This document shows, one piece after another, positions 50,565-61,710 of a DNA stretch of 64,000 bases. This DNA comes from Cyprinodon diabolis (lineage: Eukaryota; Chordata; Actinopteri; Cyprinodontiformes; Cyprinodontidae), in NCBI GenBank assembly GCA_030533445.1, contig JARPUW010000266.1:62001-126000 (forward strand). Reading direction: 5' to 3'. Made by a program: the position numbers and the translations under genes. A model generated the notes under the pieces. It had not been told where the DNA came from and made no database searches. It saw only the letters and a list, made by a program, of their open reading frames with translations. Numbering within the stretch: the first letter of the stretch is position 1; the number at the start of each line of letters is the position of its first letter.

Positions 50565-51155
50565 TTACAGCAGCTCAAGGCTCCAGAAGCTAGAGGTTCC
50601 AGAAGCTCAAGGTTCCAGCAGCTCAATGTTCCAGAAGCACCAGCAGCTCAAGGCTGCAGCAGCTCAAGGTTCCAGCAGCTCAAAGTTCCAGAAGCACCAG
50701 CAACTCAAGGCTCCAGCAGCTCAAGGTTCCAGAAGCTCAAGGCTCCAGATGCTCAAGGTTCCAGATGCACCAGCAGCTCAAGGTTCCAGAAGCTCAAGGT
50801 TCCAGCAGCTCAAAGCTCCAGATGCTCAAGGCTCCAGATGCTCAAATTTCCAGCAGCTCAATGTTCCAGCAGCTCAAGGTTCCAGCAGCTCAAGGTTCCA
50901 GCAGCTCAAGGTTCCAGAAGCACCAGCAGCTCAAGGTTCCAGCAGCTCAGGGTTACAGCAGCTCAAGGCTCCAGAAGCTAGAGGTTCCAGAAGCTCAAGG
51001 TTCCAGCAGCTCAATGTTCCAGAAGCACCAGCAGCTCAAGGCTGCAGCAGCTCAAGGTTCCAGCAGCTCAAAGTTCCAGAAGCACCAGCAGCTCAAGGCT
51101 CCAGCAGCTCAAGGTTCCAGAAGCTCAAGGCTCCAGATGCTCAAGGTTCCAGATG
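50565..51155 (+). repeat. Module B, subtype 2, tandem pair 388 bp apart
   Basis: TAGs at 50591 and 50979; ATGCACC at 50765 and 51153. It is the duplicate of the pair at 48.2 kb with one 16-mer more between its members; CTCAAATTTCC is kept. Confidence 0.9.
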
Positions 51156-51640
51156 CACCAGCAGCTCAAGGTTCCAGAAGCTCAAGGTTCCAGCAGCTCA
51201 AGGCTCCAGATGCTCAAGGCTCCAGATGCTCAAAGTTCCAGCAGCTCAATGTTCCAGCAGCTCAAGGTTCCAGCAGCTCAAGGTTCCAGAAGCACCAGCA
51301 GCTCAAGGCTCCAGCAGCTCAAGGTTCCAGAAGCTCAAGGCTCCAGAACCACCAGCAGCTCAAGGTTCCAGCAGCTCAAGGTTCCAGAAGCACCAGCAGC
51401 TCAAGGTTCCAGCAGATCAAGGTTCCAGAAGCACCAGCAGCTCAAGGTTCCAGCAGCTCAAGGTTCCAGCAGCTCAAGGTTCCAGAAGCGCCAGCAGCTC
51501 AAGGCTCCAGCAGCCCAAGGTTCCAGAAGCTCAAGGCTCCAGATTCTCAAGGTTCCAGAAGCACCAGCAGCTCAAGGTTCCAGCAGCTCAAAGTTCCAGC
51601 AGCTCAAGGTTCCAGAAAGACCAGCAGCTCAAGGTTCCAG

Positions 51641-52323
51641 TAGCTCAAGGCTCCACATGCTCAAGGTTCCAGAAGCACCAGCAGCTCAAGGTTCCAGCAG
51701 CTCAAGGTTCCAGAAGCTCAAGGCTCCAGATGCTCAAGGTTCCAGAAGCACCAGCAGCTCAAGGTTCCAGCAGCTCAAGGTTCCAGAAGCACCAGCAGCT
51801 CAAGGTTCCAGAAGCTCAAGGCTCCAGATGCTCAAGGTTCCAGAAGCACCAGCAGCTCAAGGTTCCAGCAGCTCAAGGTTCCAGCAGCTCAAGGTTCCAG
51901 ATGCTCAAGGTTCCAGATGCACCAGCAGCTCAAGGTTCCAGAAGCTCAAGGGTCCAGCAGCTCAAGGCTCCAGATGCTCAAGGCTCCAGATGCTCAAAGT
52001 TCCAGCAGCTCAAGGTTCCAGCAGCTCAAGGTTCCAGCAGCTCAAGGTTCCAGAAGCACCAGCAGCTCAAGGCTCCAGCAGCTCAAGGTTCTAGAAGCTA
52101 TAGGCTCCAGATGCTCAAGGTTCCAGAACCACCAGCAGCTCAAGGTTCCAGCAGCTCAAGGTTCCAGAAGCACCAGCAGCTCAAGGTTCCAGCAGCTCAA
52201 GGTTCCAGAAGCACCAGCAGCTCAAGGTTCCAGCAGCTCAAGGCTCTAGCAGCTCAAGGTTCCAGAAGCACCAGCAGCTCAAGGTTCCAGAAGCTCAAGG
52301 CTCCAGATGCTCAAGGTTCCTGA
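51641..52323 (+). repeat. Module A, standard form
   Basis: +276 (51917), TATAGG stop at +460 (52101) and TGA at +680 (52321). A TTCTAGAAG variant at 52089 adds an XbaI-type hexamer not seen in the 15.7-kb homolog. Confidence 0.92.
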
Positions 52324-54557
52324 AGCACCAGCAGCTCAAGGTTCCAGCAGCTCAAGGTTCCAGAAGCACCAGCAGCTCAAGGTTCCAGCAGCTCAAGGTT
52401 CCAGAAGCACCAGCAGCTCAAGGTTCCAGCAGCTCAAGGTTCCAGAAGCGCCAGCAGCTCAAGGCTCCAGCCGCTCAAGGTTCCAGAAGCTCAAGGCTCC
52501 AGATGCTCAAGGTTCCAGAAGCACCAGCAGCTCAAGGTTCCAGCAGCTCAAGGTTCCAGCAGCTCAAGGTTCCAGAAGCACCAGCAGCTCAAGGTTCCAG
52601 CAGCTCAAGGTTCCAGAAGCACCAGCAGCTCAAGGTTCCAGAAGCTCAAGGCTCCAGATGCTCAAGGTTCCAGAAGCACCAGCAGCTCAAGGTTCCAGCA
52701 GCTCAAGGTTCCAGAAGCTCAAGGCTCCAGATGCTCAAGGTTCCAGAAGCACCAGCAGCTCAAGGTTCCAGCAGCTCAAGGTTCCAGCAGCTCAAGGTTC
52801 CAGCAGCTCAAGGTTCCAGAAGCACCAGCAGCTCAAGGTTCCAGAAGCTCAAGGCTCCAGATGCTCAAGGTTCCAGAAGCACCAGCAGCTCAAGGTTCCA
52901 GCAGCTCAAGGTTCCAGAAGCACCAGCAGCTCAAGGTTCCAGCAGCTCAAGGTTCCAGCAGCTCAAAGTTCCAGAAGCACCAGCAGCTCAAGGCTCCAGC
53001 AGCTCAAGGTTCCAGAAGCTCAAGGCTCCAGATGCTCAAGGTTCCAGATGCACCAGCAGCTCAAGGTTCCAGAAGCTCAAGGTTCCAGCAGCTCAAGGCT
53101 CCAGATGCTCAAGGCTCCAGATGCTCAAAGTTCCAGCAGCTCAATGTTCCAGCAGCTCAAGGTTCCAGCAGCTCAAGGTTCCAGCAGCTCAAGGTTCCAG
53201 AAGCACCAGCAGCTCAAGGTTCCAGCAGCTCAAGGTTCCAGCAGCTCAAGGTTCCAGCAGCTCAAGGTTCCAGAAGCACCAGCAGCTCAAGGCTCCAGCA
53301 GCTCAAGGTTCCAGAAGCTCAAGGCTCCAGATGCTCAAGGTTCCAGATGCACCAGCAGCTCAAGGTTCCAGAAGCTCAAGGTTCCAGCAGCTCAAAGTTC
53401 CAGCAGCTCAAGGTTCCAGATGCTCAAGGTTCCAGAAGCACCAGCAGCTCAAGGTTCCAGCAGCTCAAGGTTCCAGAAGCTCAAGGCTCCAGATGCTCAA
53501 GGTTCCAGATGCACCAGCAGCTCAAGGTTCCAGCAGCTCAAGGTTCCAGCAGCTCAAGGTTCCAGAAGCACCAGCAGCTCAAGGTTCCAGCAGCTCAAGG
53601 TTCCAGAAGCACCAGCAGCTCAAGGTTCCAGAAGCTCAAGGCTCCAGATGCTCAAGGTTCCAGAAGCACCAGCAGCTCAAGGTTCCAGCAGCTCAAGGTT
53701 CCAGAAGCTCAAGGCTCCAGATGCTCAAGGTTCCAGAAGCACCAGCAGCTCAAGGTTCCAGCAGCTCAAGGTTCCAGCAGCTCAAGGTTCCAGCAGCTCA
53801 AGGTTCCAGAAGCACCAGCAGCTCAAGGTTCCAGAAGCTCAAGGCTCCAGATGCTCAAGGTTCCAGAAGCACCAGCAGCTCAAGGTTCCAGCAGCTCAAG
53901 GTTCCAGAAGCACCAGCAGCTCAAGGTTCCAGCAGCTCAAGGTTCCAGCAGCTCAAAGTTCCAGAAGCACCAGCAGCTCAAGGCTCCAGCAGCTCAAGGT
54001 TCCAGAAGCTCAAGGCTCCAGATGCTCAAGGTTCCAGATGCACCAGCAGCTCAAGGTTCCAGAAGCTCAAGGTTCCAGCAGCTCAAGGCTCCAGATGCTC
54101 AAGGCTCCAGAAGCTCAAAGTTCCAGCAGCTCAATGTTCCAGCAGCTCAAGGTTCCAGCAGCTCAAGGTTCCAGCAGCTCAAGGTTCCAGAAGCACCAGC
54201 AGCTCAAGGCTCCAGCAGCTCAAGGTTCCAGAAGCTCAAGGCTCCAGATGCTCAAGGTTCCAGAACCACCAGCAGCTCAAGGTTCCAGCAGCTCAAGGTT
54301 CCAGAAGCACCAGCAGCTCAAGGTTCCAGCAGCTCAAGGTTCCAGAAGCACCAGCAGCTCAAGGTTCCAGCAGCTCAAGGTTCCAGCAGCTCAAGGTTCC
54401 AGAAGCACCAGCAGCTCAAGGTTCCAGCAGCTCAAGGTTCCAGAAGCTCAAGGCTCCAGATTCTCAAGGTTCCAGAAGCACCAGCAGCTCAAGGTTCCAG
54501 CAGCTCAAAGTTCCAGCAGCTCAAGGTTCCAGAAGCACCAGCAGCTCAAGGTTCCAG

Positions 54558-55240
54558 TAGCTCAAGGCTCCACATGCTCAAGGTTCCAGAAGCACCAGCA
54601 GCTCAAGGTTCCAGCAGCTCAAGGTTCCAGAAGCTCAAGGCTCCAGATGCTCAAGGTTCCAGAAGCACCAGCAGCTCAAGGTTCCAGCAGCTCAAGGTTC
54701 CAGAAGCACCAGCAGCTCAAGGTTCCAGAAGCTCAAGGCTCCAGATGCTCAAGGTTCCAGAAGCACCAGCAGCTCAAGGTTCCAGCAGCTCAAGGTTCCA
54801 GCAGCTCAAGGTTCCAGATGCTCAAGGTTCCAGATGCACCAGCAGCTCAAGGTTCCAGAAGCTCAAGGGTCCAGCAGCTCAAGGCTCCAGATGCTCAAGG
54901 CTCCAGATGCTCAAAGTTCCAGCAGCTCAAGGTTCCAGCAGCTCAAGGTTCCAGCAGCTCAAGGTTCCAGAAGCACCAGCAGCTCAAGGCTCCAGCAGCT
55001 CAAGGTTCCAGAAGCTATAGGCTCCAGATGCTCAAGGTTCCAGAACCACCAGCAGCTCAAGGTTCCAGCAGCTCAAGGTTCCAGAAGCACCAGCAGCTCA
55101 AGGTTCCAGCAGCTCAAGGTTCCAGAAGCACCAGCAGCTCAAGGTTCCAGCAGCTCAAGGCTCCAGCAGCTCAAGGTTCCAGAAGCACCAGCAGCTCAAG
55201 GTTCCAGAAGCTCAAGGCTCCAGATGCTCAAGGTTCCTGA
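54558..55240 (+). repeat. Module A, standard form
   Basis: +276 (54834), +460 (55018), +680 (55238). Counterpart of the copy at 19976. Confidence 0.92.
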
Positions 55241-55714
55241 AGCACCAGCAGCTCAAGGTTCCAGCAGCTCAAGGTTCCAGAAGCACCAGCAGCTCAAGGT
55301 TCCAGAAGCTCAAGGCTCCAGATGCTCAAGGTTCCAGAAGCACGAGCAGCTCAAGGTTCCAGCAGCTCAAGGTTCCAGAAGCACCAGCAGCTCAAGCTTC
55401 CAGCAGCTCAAGGTTCCAGCAGCTCAAGGTTCCAGCAGCTCAAGGTTCCAGAAGCACCAGCAGCTCAAGGTTCCAGCAGCTCAAGGCTCCAGCAGCTCAA
55501 AGTTCCAGCAGCTCAAGGCTCCAGCAGCTCAAGGTTCCAGAAGCACCAGCAGCTCAAGGTTCCAGAAGCTCAAGGCTCCAGATGCTCAAGGTTCCAGAAG
55601 CACCAGCAGCTCAAGGTTCCAGCAGCTCAAGGTTCCAGCAGCTGAAGGTTCCAGAAGCACCAGCAGCTCAAGGTTCCAGCAGCACCAGCAGCTCAAGGTT
55701 CCAGCAGCTCAGGG

Positions 55715-55917
55715 TTACAGCAGCTCAAGGCTCCAGAAGCTAGAGGTTCCAGAAGCTCAAGGTTCCAGCAGCTCAATGTTCCAGAAGCACCAGCAGCTCA
55801 AGGCTGCAGCAGCTCAAGGTTCCAGCAGTTCAAAGTTCCAGAAGCACCAGCAGCTCAAGGCTCCAGCAGCTCAAGGTTCCAGCAGCTCAAGGCTCCAGAA
55901 GCTCAAGGTTCCAGATG
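55715..55917 (+). repeat. Module B, subtype 2
   Basis: TAG 55741, ATGCACC 55915. CAGTTCAAAG shared with 21149. One 16-mer shorter just upstream than that copy. Confidence 0.9.
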
Positions 55918-57315
55918 CACCAGCAGCTCAAGGTTCCAGAAGCTCAAGGTTCCAGCAGCTCAAGGCTCCAGATGCTCAAGGCTCCAGATGCTCAAAGTTC
56001 CAGCAGCTCAATGTTCCAGCAGCTCAAGGTTCCAGCAGCTCAAGGTTCCAGAAGCACCAGCAGCTCAAGGCTCCAGCAGCTCAAGGTTCCAGAAGGTCAA
56101 GGCTCCAGATGCTCAAGGTTCCAGAACCACCAGCAGCTCAAGGTTCCAGAAGCACCAGCAGCTCAAGGTTCCAGCAGCTCAAGGTTCCAGAAGCACCAGC
56201 AGCTCAAGGTTCCAGCAGCTCAAGGTTCCAGCAGCTCAAGGTTCCAGAAGCGCCAGCAGCTCAAGGCTCCAGCAGCTCAAGGCTCCAGCAGCTCAAGGTT
56301 CCAGAAGCTCAAGGCTCCAGATGCTCAAGGTTCCAGAAGCACCAGCAGCTCAAGGTTCCAGCAGCTCAAGGTTCCAGCAGCTCAAGGTTCCAGAAGCACC
56401 AGCAGCTCAAGGTTCCAGCAGCTCAAGGTTCCAGAAGCACCATCAGCTCAAGGTTCCAGCAGCTCAAGGCTCCAGCAGCTCAAGGTTCCAGAAGCACCAG
56501 CAGCTCAAGGTTCCAGCAGCTCAAGGTTCCAGAAGCACCATCAGCTCAAGGTTCCAGCAGCTCAAGGCTCCAGCAGCTCAAGGTTCCAGCAGCTCAAGGC
56601 TCCAGCAGCTCAAGGTTCCAGAAGCACCAGCAGCTCAAGGTTCCAGAAGCTCAAGGCTCCAGATGCTCAAGGTTCCAGAAGCACCAGCAGCTCAAGGTTC
56701 CAGCAGCTCAAGTTTCCAGAAGCTCAAGGCTCCAGATGCTCAAGGTTCCAGAAGCACAAGCAGCTCAAGGTTCCAGCAGCTCAAGGTTCCAGCAGCTCAA
56801 GGTTCCAGAAGCACCAGCAGCTCAAGGTTCCAGAAGCTCAAGGCTCCAGATGCTCAAGGTTCCAGAAGCACCAGCAGCTCAAGGTTCCAGCAGCTCAAGG
56901 TTCCAGAAGCACCAGCAGCTCAAGGTTCCAGAAGCTCAAGGCTCCAGCAGCTCAAGGTTCCAGAAGCTCAAGGCTCCAGATGCTCAAGGTTCCAGAAGCA
57001 CCAGCAGCTCAAGGTTCCAGCAGCTCAAGGTTCCAGCAGCTCAAGGTTCCAGAAGCACCAGCAGCTCAAGGTTCCAGCAGCTCAAGGTTCCAGAAGCACC
57101 AGCAGCTCAAGGTTCCAGCAGCTCAAGGCTCCAGCAGCTCAAGGTTCCAGCAGCTCAAGGCTCCAGATGCTCAAGGTTCCAGAAGCACCAGCAGCTCAAG
57201 GTTCCAGCAGCTCAAGGTTCCAGCAGCTGAAGGTTCGAGAAGCACCAGCAGCTCAAGGTTCCAGCAGCTCAAGGTTCCAGCAGCACCAGCAGCTCAAGGT
57301 TCCAGCAGCTCAGGG

Positions 57316-57890
57316 TTACAGCAGCTCAAGGCTCCAGAAGCTAGAGGTTCCAGAAGCTCAAGGTTCCAGCAGCTCAATGTTCCAGAAGCACTAGCAGCTC
57401 AAGGCTGCAGCAGCTCAAGGTTCCAGCAGCTCAAAGTTCCAGAAGCACCAGCAACTCAAGGCTCCAGCAGCTCAAGGTTCCAGAAGCTCAAGGCTCCAGA
57501 TGCTCAAGGTTCCAGATGCACCAGCAGCTCAAGGTTCCAGAAGCTCAAGGTTCCAGCAGCTCAAGGCTCCAGATGCTCAAGGCTCCAGATGCTCAAAGTT
57601 CCAGCAGCTCAATGTTCCAGCAGCTCAAGGTTCCAGCAGCTCAAGGTTCCAGAAGCACCAGCAGCTCAAGGTTCCAGCAGCTCAGGGTTACAGCAGCTCA
57701 AGGCTCCAGAAGCTAGAGGTTCCAGAAGCTCAAGGTTCCAGCAGCTCAATGTTCCAGAAGCACCAGCAGCTCAAGGCTGCAGCAGCTCAAGGTTCCAGCA
57801 GCTCAAAGTTCCAGAAGCACCAGCAGCTCAAGGCTCCAGCAGCTCAAGGTTCCAGAAGCTCAAGGCTCCAGATGCTCAAGGTTCCAGATG
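57316..57890 (+). repeat. Module B, tandem pair 372 bp apart, first copy chimeric
   Basis: TAGs at 57342 and 57714; ATGCACC at 57516 and 57888. The first is preceded by GGTTCGAG (57234), otherwise a marker of the GATATACC subtype 1. It continues as subtype 2 with CTCAATG (57376) and the rare CACTAGCAG (near 57390) known from 14.8 kb. Confidence 0.9.
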
Positions 57891-59380
57891 CACCAGCAGC
57901 TCAAGGTTCCAGCAGCTCAAGGCTCCAGATGCTCAAGGCTCCAGATGCTCAAAGTTCCAGCAGCTCAATGTTCCAGCAGCTCAAGGTTCCAGCAGCTCAA
58001 GGTTCCAGCAGCTCAAGGTTCCAGAAGCACCAGCAGCTCAAAGCTCCAGCAGCTCAAGGTTCCAGAAGCTCAAGGCTCCAGAACCACCAGCAGCTCAAGG
58101 TTCCAGCAGCTCAAGGTTCCAGAAGCACCAGCAGCTCAAGGTTCCAGCAGATCAAGGTTCCAGAAGCACCAGCAGCTCAAGGTTCCAGCAGCTCAAGGTT
58201 CCAGCAGCTCAAGGTTCCAGAAGCGCCAGCAGCTCAAGGCTCCAGCAGCCCAAGGTTCCAGAAGCTCAAGGCTCCAGATTCTCAAGGTTCCAGAAGCACC
58301 AGCAGCTCAAGGTTCCAGCAGCTCAAAGTTCCAGCAGCTCAAGGTTCCAGAAAGACCAGCAGCTCAAGGTTCCAGTAGCTCAAGGCTCCACATGCTCAAG
58401 GTTCCAGAAGCACCAGCAGCTCAAGGTTCCAGCAGCTCAAGGTTCCAGAAGCTCAAGGCTCCAGATGCTCAAGGTTCCAGAAGCACCAGCAGCTCAAGGT
58501 TCCAGCAGCTCAAGGTTCCAGAAGCACCAGCAGCTCAAGGTTCCAGAAGCTCAAGGCTCCAGATGCTCAAGGTTCCAGAAGCACCAGCAGCTCAAGGTTC
58601 CAGCAGCTCAAGGTTCCAGCAGCTCAAGGTTCCAGATGCTCAAGGTTCCAGATGCACCAGCAGCTCAAGGTTCCAGAAGCTCAAGGGTCCAGCAGCTCAA
58701 GGCTCCAGATGCTCAAGGCTCCAGATGCTCAAAGTTCCAGCAGCTCAAGGTTCCAGCAGCTCAAGGTTCCAGCAGCTCAAGGTTCCAGAAGCACCAGCAG
58801 CTCAAGGCTCCAGCAGCTCAAGGTTCCAGAAGCTATAGGCTCCAGATGCTCAAGGTTCCAGAACCACCAGCAGCTCAAGGTTCCAGCAGCTCAAGGTTCC
58901 AGAAGCACCAGCAGCTCAAGGTTCCAGCAGCTCAAGGTTCCAGAAGCACCAGCAGCTCAAGGTTCCAGCAGCTCAAGGCTCTAGCAGCTCAAGGTTCCAG
59001 AAGCACCAGCAGCTCAAGGTTCCAGAAGCTCAAGGCTCCAGATGCTCAAGGTTCCTGAAGCACCAGCAGCTCAAGGTTCCAGCAGCTCAAGGTTCCAGAA
59101 GCACCAGCAGCTCAAGGTTCCAGCAGCTCAAGGTTCCAGAAGCACCAGCAGCTCAAGGTTCCAGCAGCTCAAGGTTCCAGAAGCGCCAGCAGCTCAAGGC
59201 TCCAGCCGCTCAAGGTTCCAGAAGCTCAAGGCTCCAGATGCTCAAGGTTCCAGAAGCACCAGCAGCTCAAGGTTCCAGCAGCTCAAGGTTCCAGCAGCTC
59301 AAGGTTCCAGAAGCACCAGCAGCTCAAGGTTCCAGCAGCTCAAGGTTCCAGAAGCACCAGCAGCTCAAGGTTCCAGAAGC
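57602..59380 (+). repeat. Duplicate of 24.0-25.8 kb, copy 2
   Basis: Collinear with copy 1 at a constant offset of 33,590 for almost 1.8 kb, with one local swap of monomer order near 59,200. It holds one complete Module A and the end of a Module B pair. Confidence 0.87.
58376..59058 (+). repeat. Module A, standard form
   Basis: +276 (58652), +460 (58836), +680 (59056). Counterpart of the copy at 24786. Confidence 0.92.
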
Positions 59381-59899
59381 TCAAGGCTCCAGATGCTCAA
59401 GGTTCCAGAAGCACCAGCAGCTCAAGGTTCCAGCAGCTCAAGGTTCCAGAAGCTCAAGGCTCCAGATGCTCAAGGTTCCAGAAGCACCAGCAGCTCAAGG
59501 TTCCAGCAGCTCAAGGTTCCAGCAGCTCAAGGTTCCAGCAGCTCAAGGTTCCAGAAGCACCAGCAGCTCAAGGTTCCAGAAGCTCAAGGCTCCAGATGCT
59601 CAAGGTTCCAGAAGCACCAGCAGCTCAAGGTTCCAGCAGCTCAAGGTTCCAGAAGCTCAAGGCTCCAGATGCTCAAGGTTCCAGAAGCACCAGCAGCTCA
59701 AGGTTCCAGCAGCTCAAGGTTCCAGCAGCTCAAGGTTCCAGAAGCACCAGCAGCTCAAGGTTCCAGAAGCTCAAGGCTCCAGATGCTCAAGGTTCCAGAA
59801 GCACCAGCAGCTCAAGGTTCCAGCAGCTCAAGGTTCCAGCAGCTCAAAGTTCCAGAAGCACCAGCAGCTCAAGGCTCCAGCAGCTCAAGGTTCCAGAAG

Positions 59900-61710
59900 C
59901 TCAAGGCTCCAGATGCTCAAGGTTCCAGATGCACCAGCAGCTCAAGGTTCCAGAAGCTCAAGGTTCCAGCAGCTCAAGGCTCCAGATGCTCAAGGCTCCA
60001 GATGCTCAAAGTTCCAGCAGCTCAATGTTCCAGCAGCTCAAGGTTCCAGCAGCTCAAGGTTCCAGCAGCTCAAGGTTCCAGAAGCACCAGCAGCTCAAGG
60101 TTCCAGCAGCTCAAGGTTCCAGCAGCTCAAGGTTCCAGAAGCACCAGCAGCTCAAGGCTCCAGCAGCTCAAGGTTCCAGAAGCTCAAGGCTCCAGATGCT
60201 CAAGGTTCCAGATGCACCAGCAGCTCAAGGTTCCAGAAGCTCAAGGTTCCAGCAGCTCAAAGTTCCAGCAGCTCAAGGTTCCTGATGCTCAAGGTTCCAG
60301 AAGCACCAGCAGCTCAATGCTTCAGCAGCTCAAGGTTCCAGCAGCTCAAGGTTCCAGAAGCTCAAGGCTCCAGATGCTCAAGGTTCCAGAAGCACCAGCA
60401 GCTCAAGGTTCCAGCAGCTCAAGGTTCCAGCAGCTCAAGGTTCCAGAAGCACCAGCAGCTCAAGGTTCCAGAAGCTCAAGGCTCCAGATGCTCAAGGTTC
60501 CAGAAGCACCAGCAGCTCAAGGTTCCAGCAGCTCAAGGTTCCAGAAGCTCAAGGCTCCAGATGCTCAAGGTTCCAGAAGCACCAGCAGCTCAAGGTTCCA
60601 GCAGCTCAAGGTTCCAGCAGCTCAAGGTTCCAGAAGCACCAGCAGCTCAAGGTTCCAGAAGCTCAAGGCTCCAGATGCTCAAGGTTCCAGAAGCACCAGC
60701 AGCTCAAGGTTCCAGCAGCTCAAGGTTCCAGCAGCTCAAAGTTCCAGAAGCACCAGCAGCTCAAGGCTCCAGCAGCTCAAGGTTCCAGAAGCTCAAGGCT
60801 CCAGATGCTCAAGGTTCCAGATGCACCAGCAGCTCAAGGTTCCAGAAGCTCAAGGTTCCAGCAGCTCAAGGCTCCAGATGCTCAAGGCTCCAGATGCTCA
60901 AAGTTCCAGCAGCTCAATGTTCCAGCAGCTCAAGGTTCCAGCAGCTCAAGGTTCCAGCAGCTCAAGGTTCCAGAAGCACCAGCAGCTCAAGGTTCCAGCA
61001 GCTCAAGGTTCCAGCAGCTCAAGGTTCCAGCAGCTCAAGGTTCCAGAAGCACCAGCAGCTCAAGGCTCCAGCAGCTCAAGGTTCCAGAAGCTCAAGGCTC
61101 CAGATGCTCAAGGTTCCAGATGCACCAGCAGCTCAAGGTTCCAGAAGCTCAAGGTTCCAGCAGCTCAAAGTTCCAGCAGCTCAAGGTTCCTGATGCTCAA
61201 GGTTCCAGAAGCACCAGCAGCTCAATGCTTCAGCAGCTCAAGGTTCCAGCAGCTCAAGGTTCCAGAAGCTCAAGGCTCCAGATGCTCAAGGTTCCAGAAG
61301 CACCAGCAGCTCAAGGTTCCAGCAGCTCAAGGTTCCAGCAGCTCAAGGTTCCAGAAGCACCAGCAGCTCAAGGTTCCAGCAGCTCAAGGTTCCAGAAGCA
61401 CCAGCAGCTCAAGGTTCCAGAAGCTCAAGGCTCCAGATGCTCAAGGTTCCAGAAGCACCAGCAGCTCAAGGTTCCAGCAGCTCAAGGTTCCAGAAGCTCA
61501 AGGCTCCAGATGCTCAAGGTTCCAGAAGCACCAGCAGCTCAAGGTTCCAGCAGCTCAAGGTTCCAGCAGCTCAAGGTTCCAGCAGCTCAAGGTTCCAGAA
61601 GCACCAGCAGCTCAAGGTTCCAGAAGCTCAAGGCTCCAGATGCTCAAGGTTCCAGAAGCACCAGCAGCTCAAGGTTCCAGCAGCTCAAGGTTCCAGCAGC
61701 TCAAGGTTCC
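59900..61710 (+). repeat. Local duplication, spacing 908 bp, marked by TTCCTGATGC
   Basis: The rare variant TTCCTGATGCTC gives TGA at 60283 and 61191 (908 apart) and is followed in each case by CTCAATGCTTC (near 60315 and 61225). The same pair of variants occurs at 27183/27215, so this is a tandem repeat of the 26.8-27.3 kb segment. Confidence 0.78.

Larger units (their letters stand above)
47162..52091 (+). repeat. Tandem duplication, period about 2.42 kb
   Basis: Copies are about 47,162-49,655 and 49,582-52,091. The offset moves 2,420 (CAGTTCAAGG, 47591/50011), 2,404 (CTCAAATTTCC, aaa at 48440/50844), 2,420 (ATGCACC, 48733/51153) and 2,436 (TAG, 49205/51641). Each step is one 16-mer gained or lost. 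CTCAAATTTCC was seen only here, once per copy. Confidence 0.88.
51352..56170 (+). repeat. Super-block, copy 2, shorter by 1,350 bp
   Basis: Homolog of 15.4-21.6 kb. The junction of the length difference lies in about 52,839-52,962, where this copy matches both 16,891-17,014 and 18,241-18,364. That is the footprint of a clean exchange between two similar sites. Private markers shared with copy 1 include CAAGCTTCC (near 20811/55391), GAAGCACGAG (near 20756/55338) and CAGTTCAAAG (21261/55827). It ends where GTTCCAGAAGG appears near 56,090. Confidence 0.83.
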
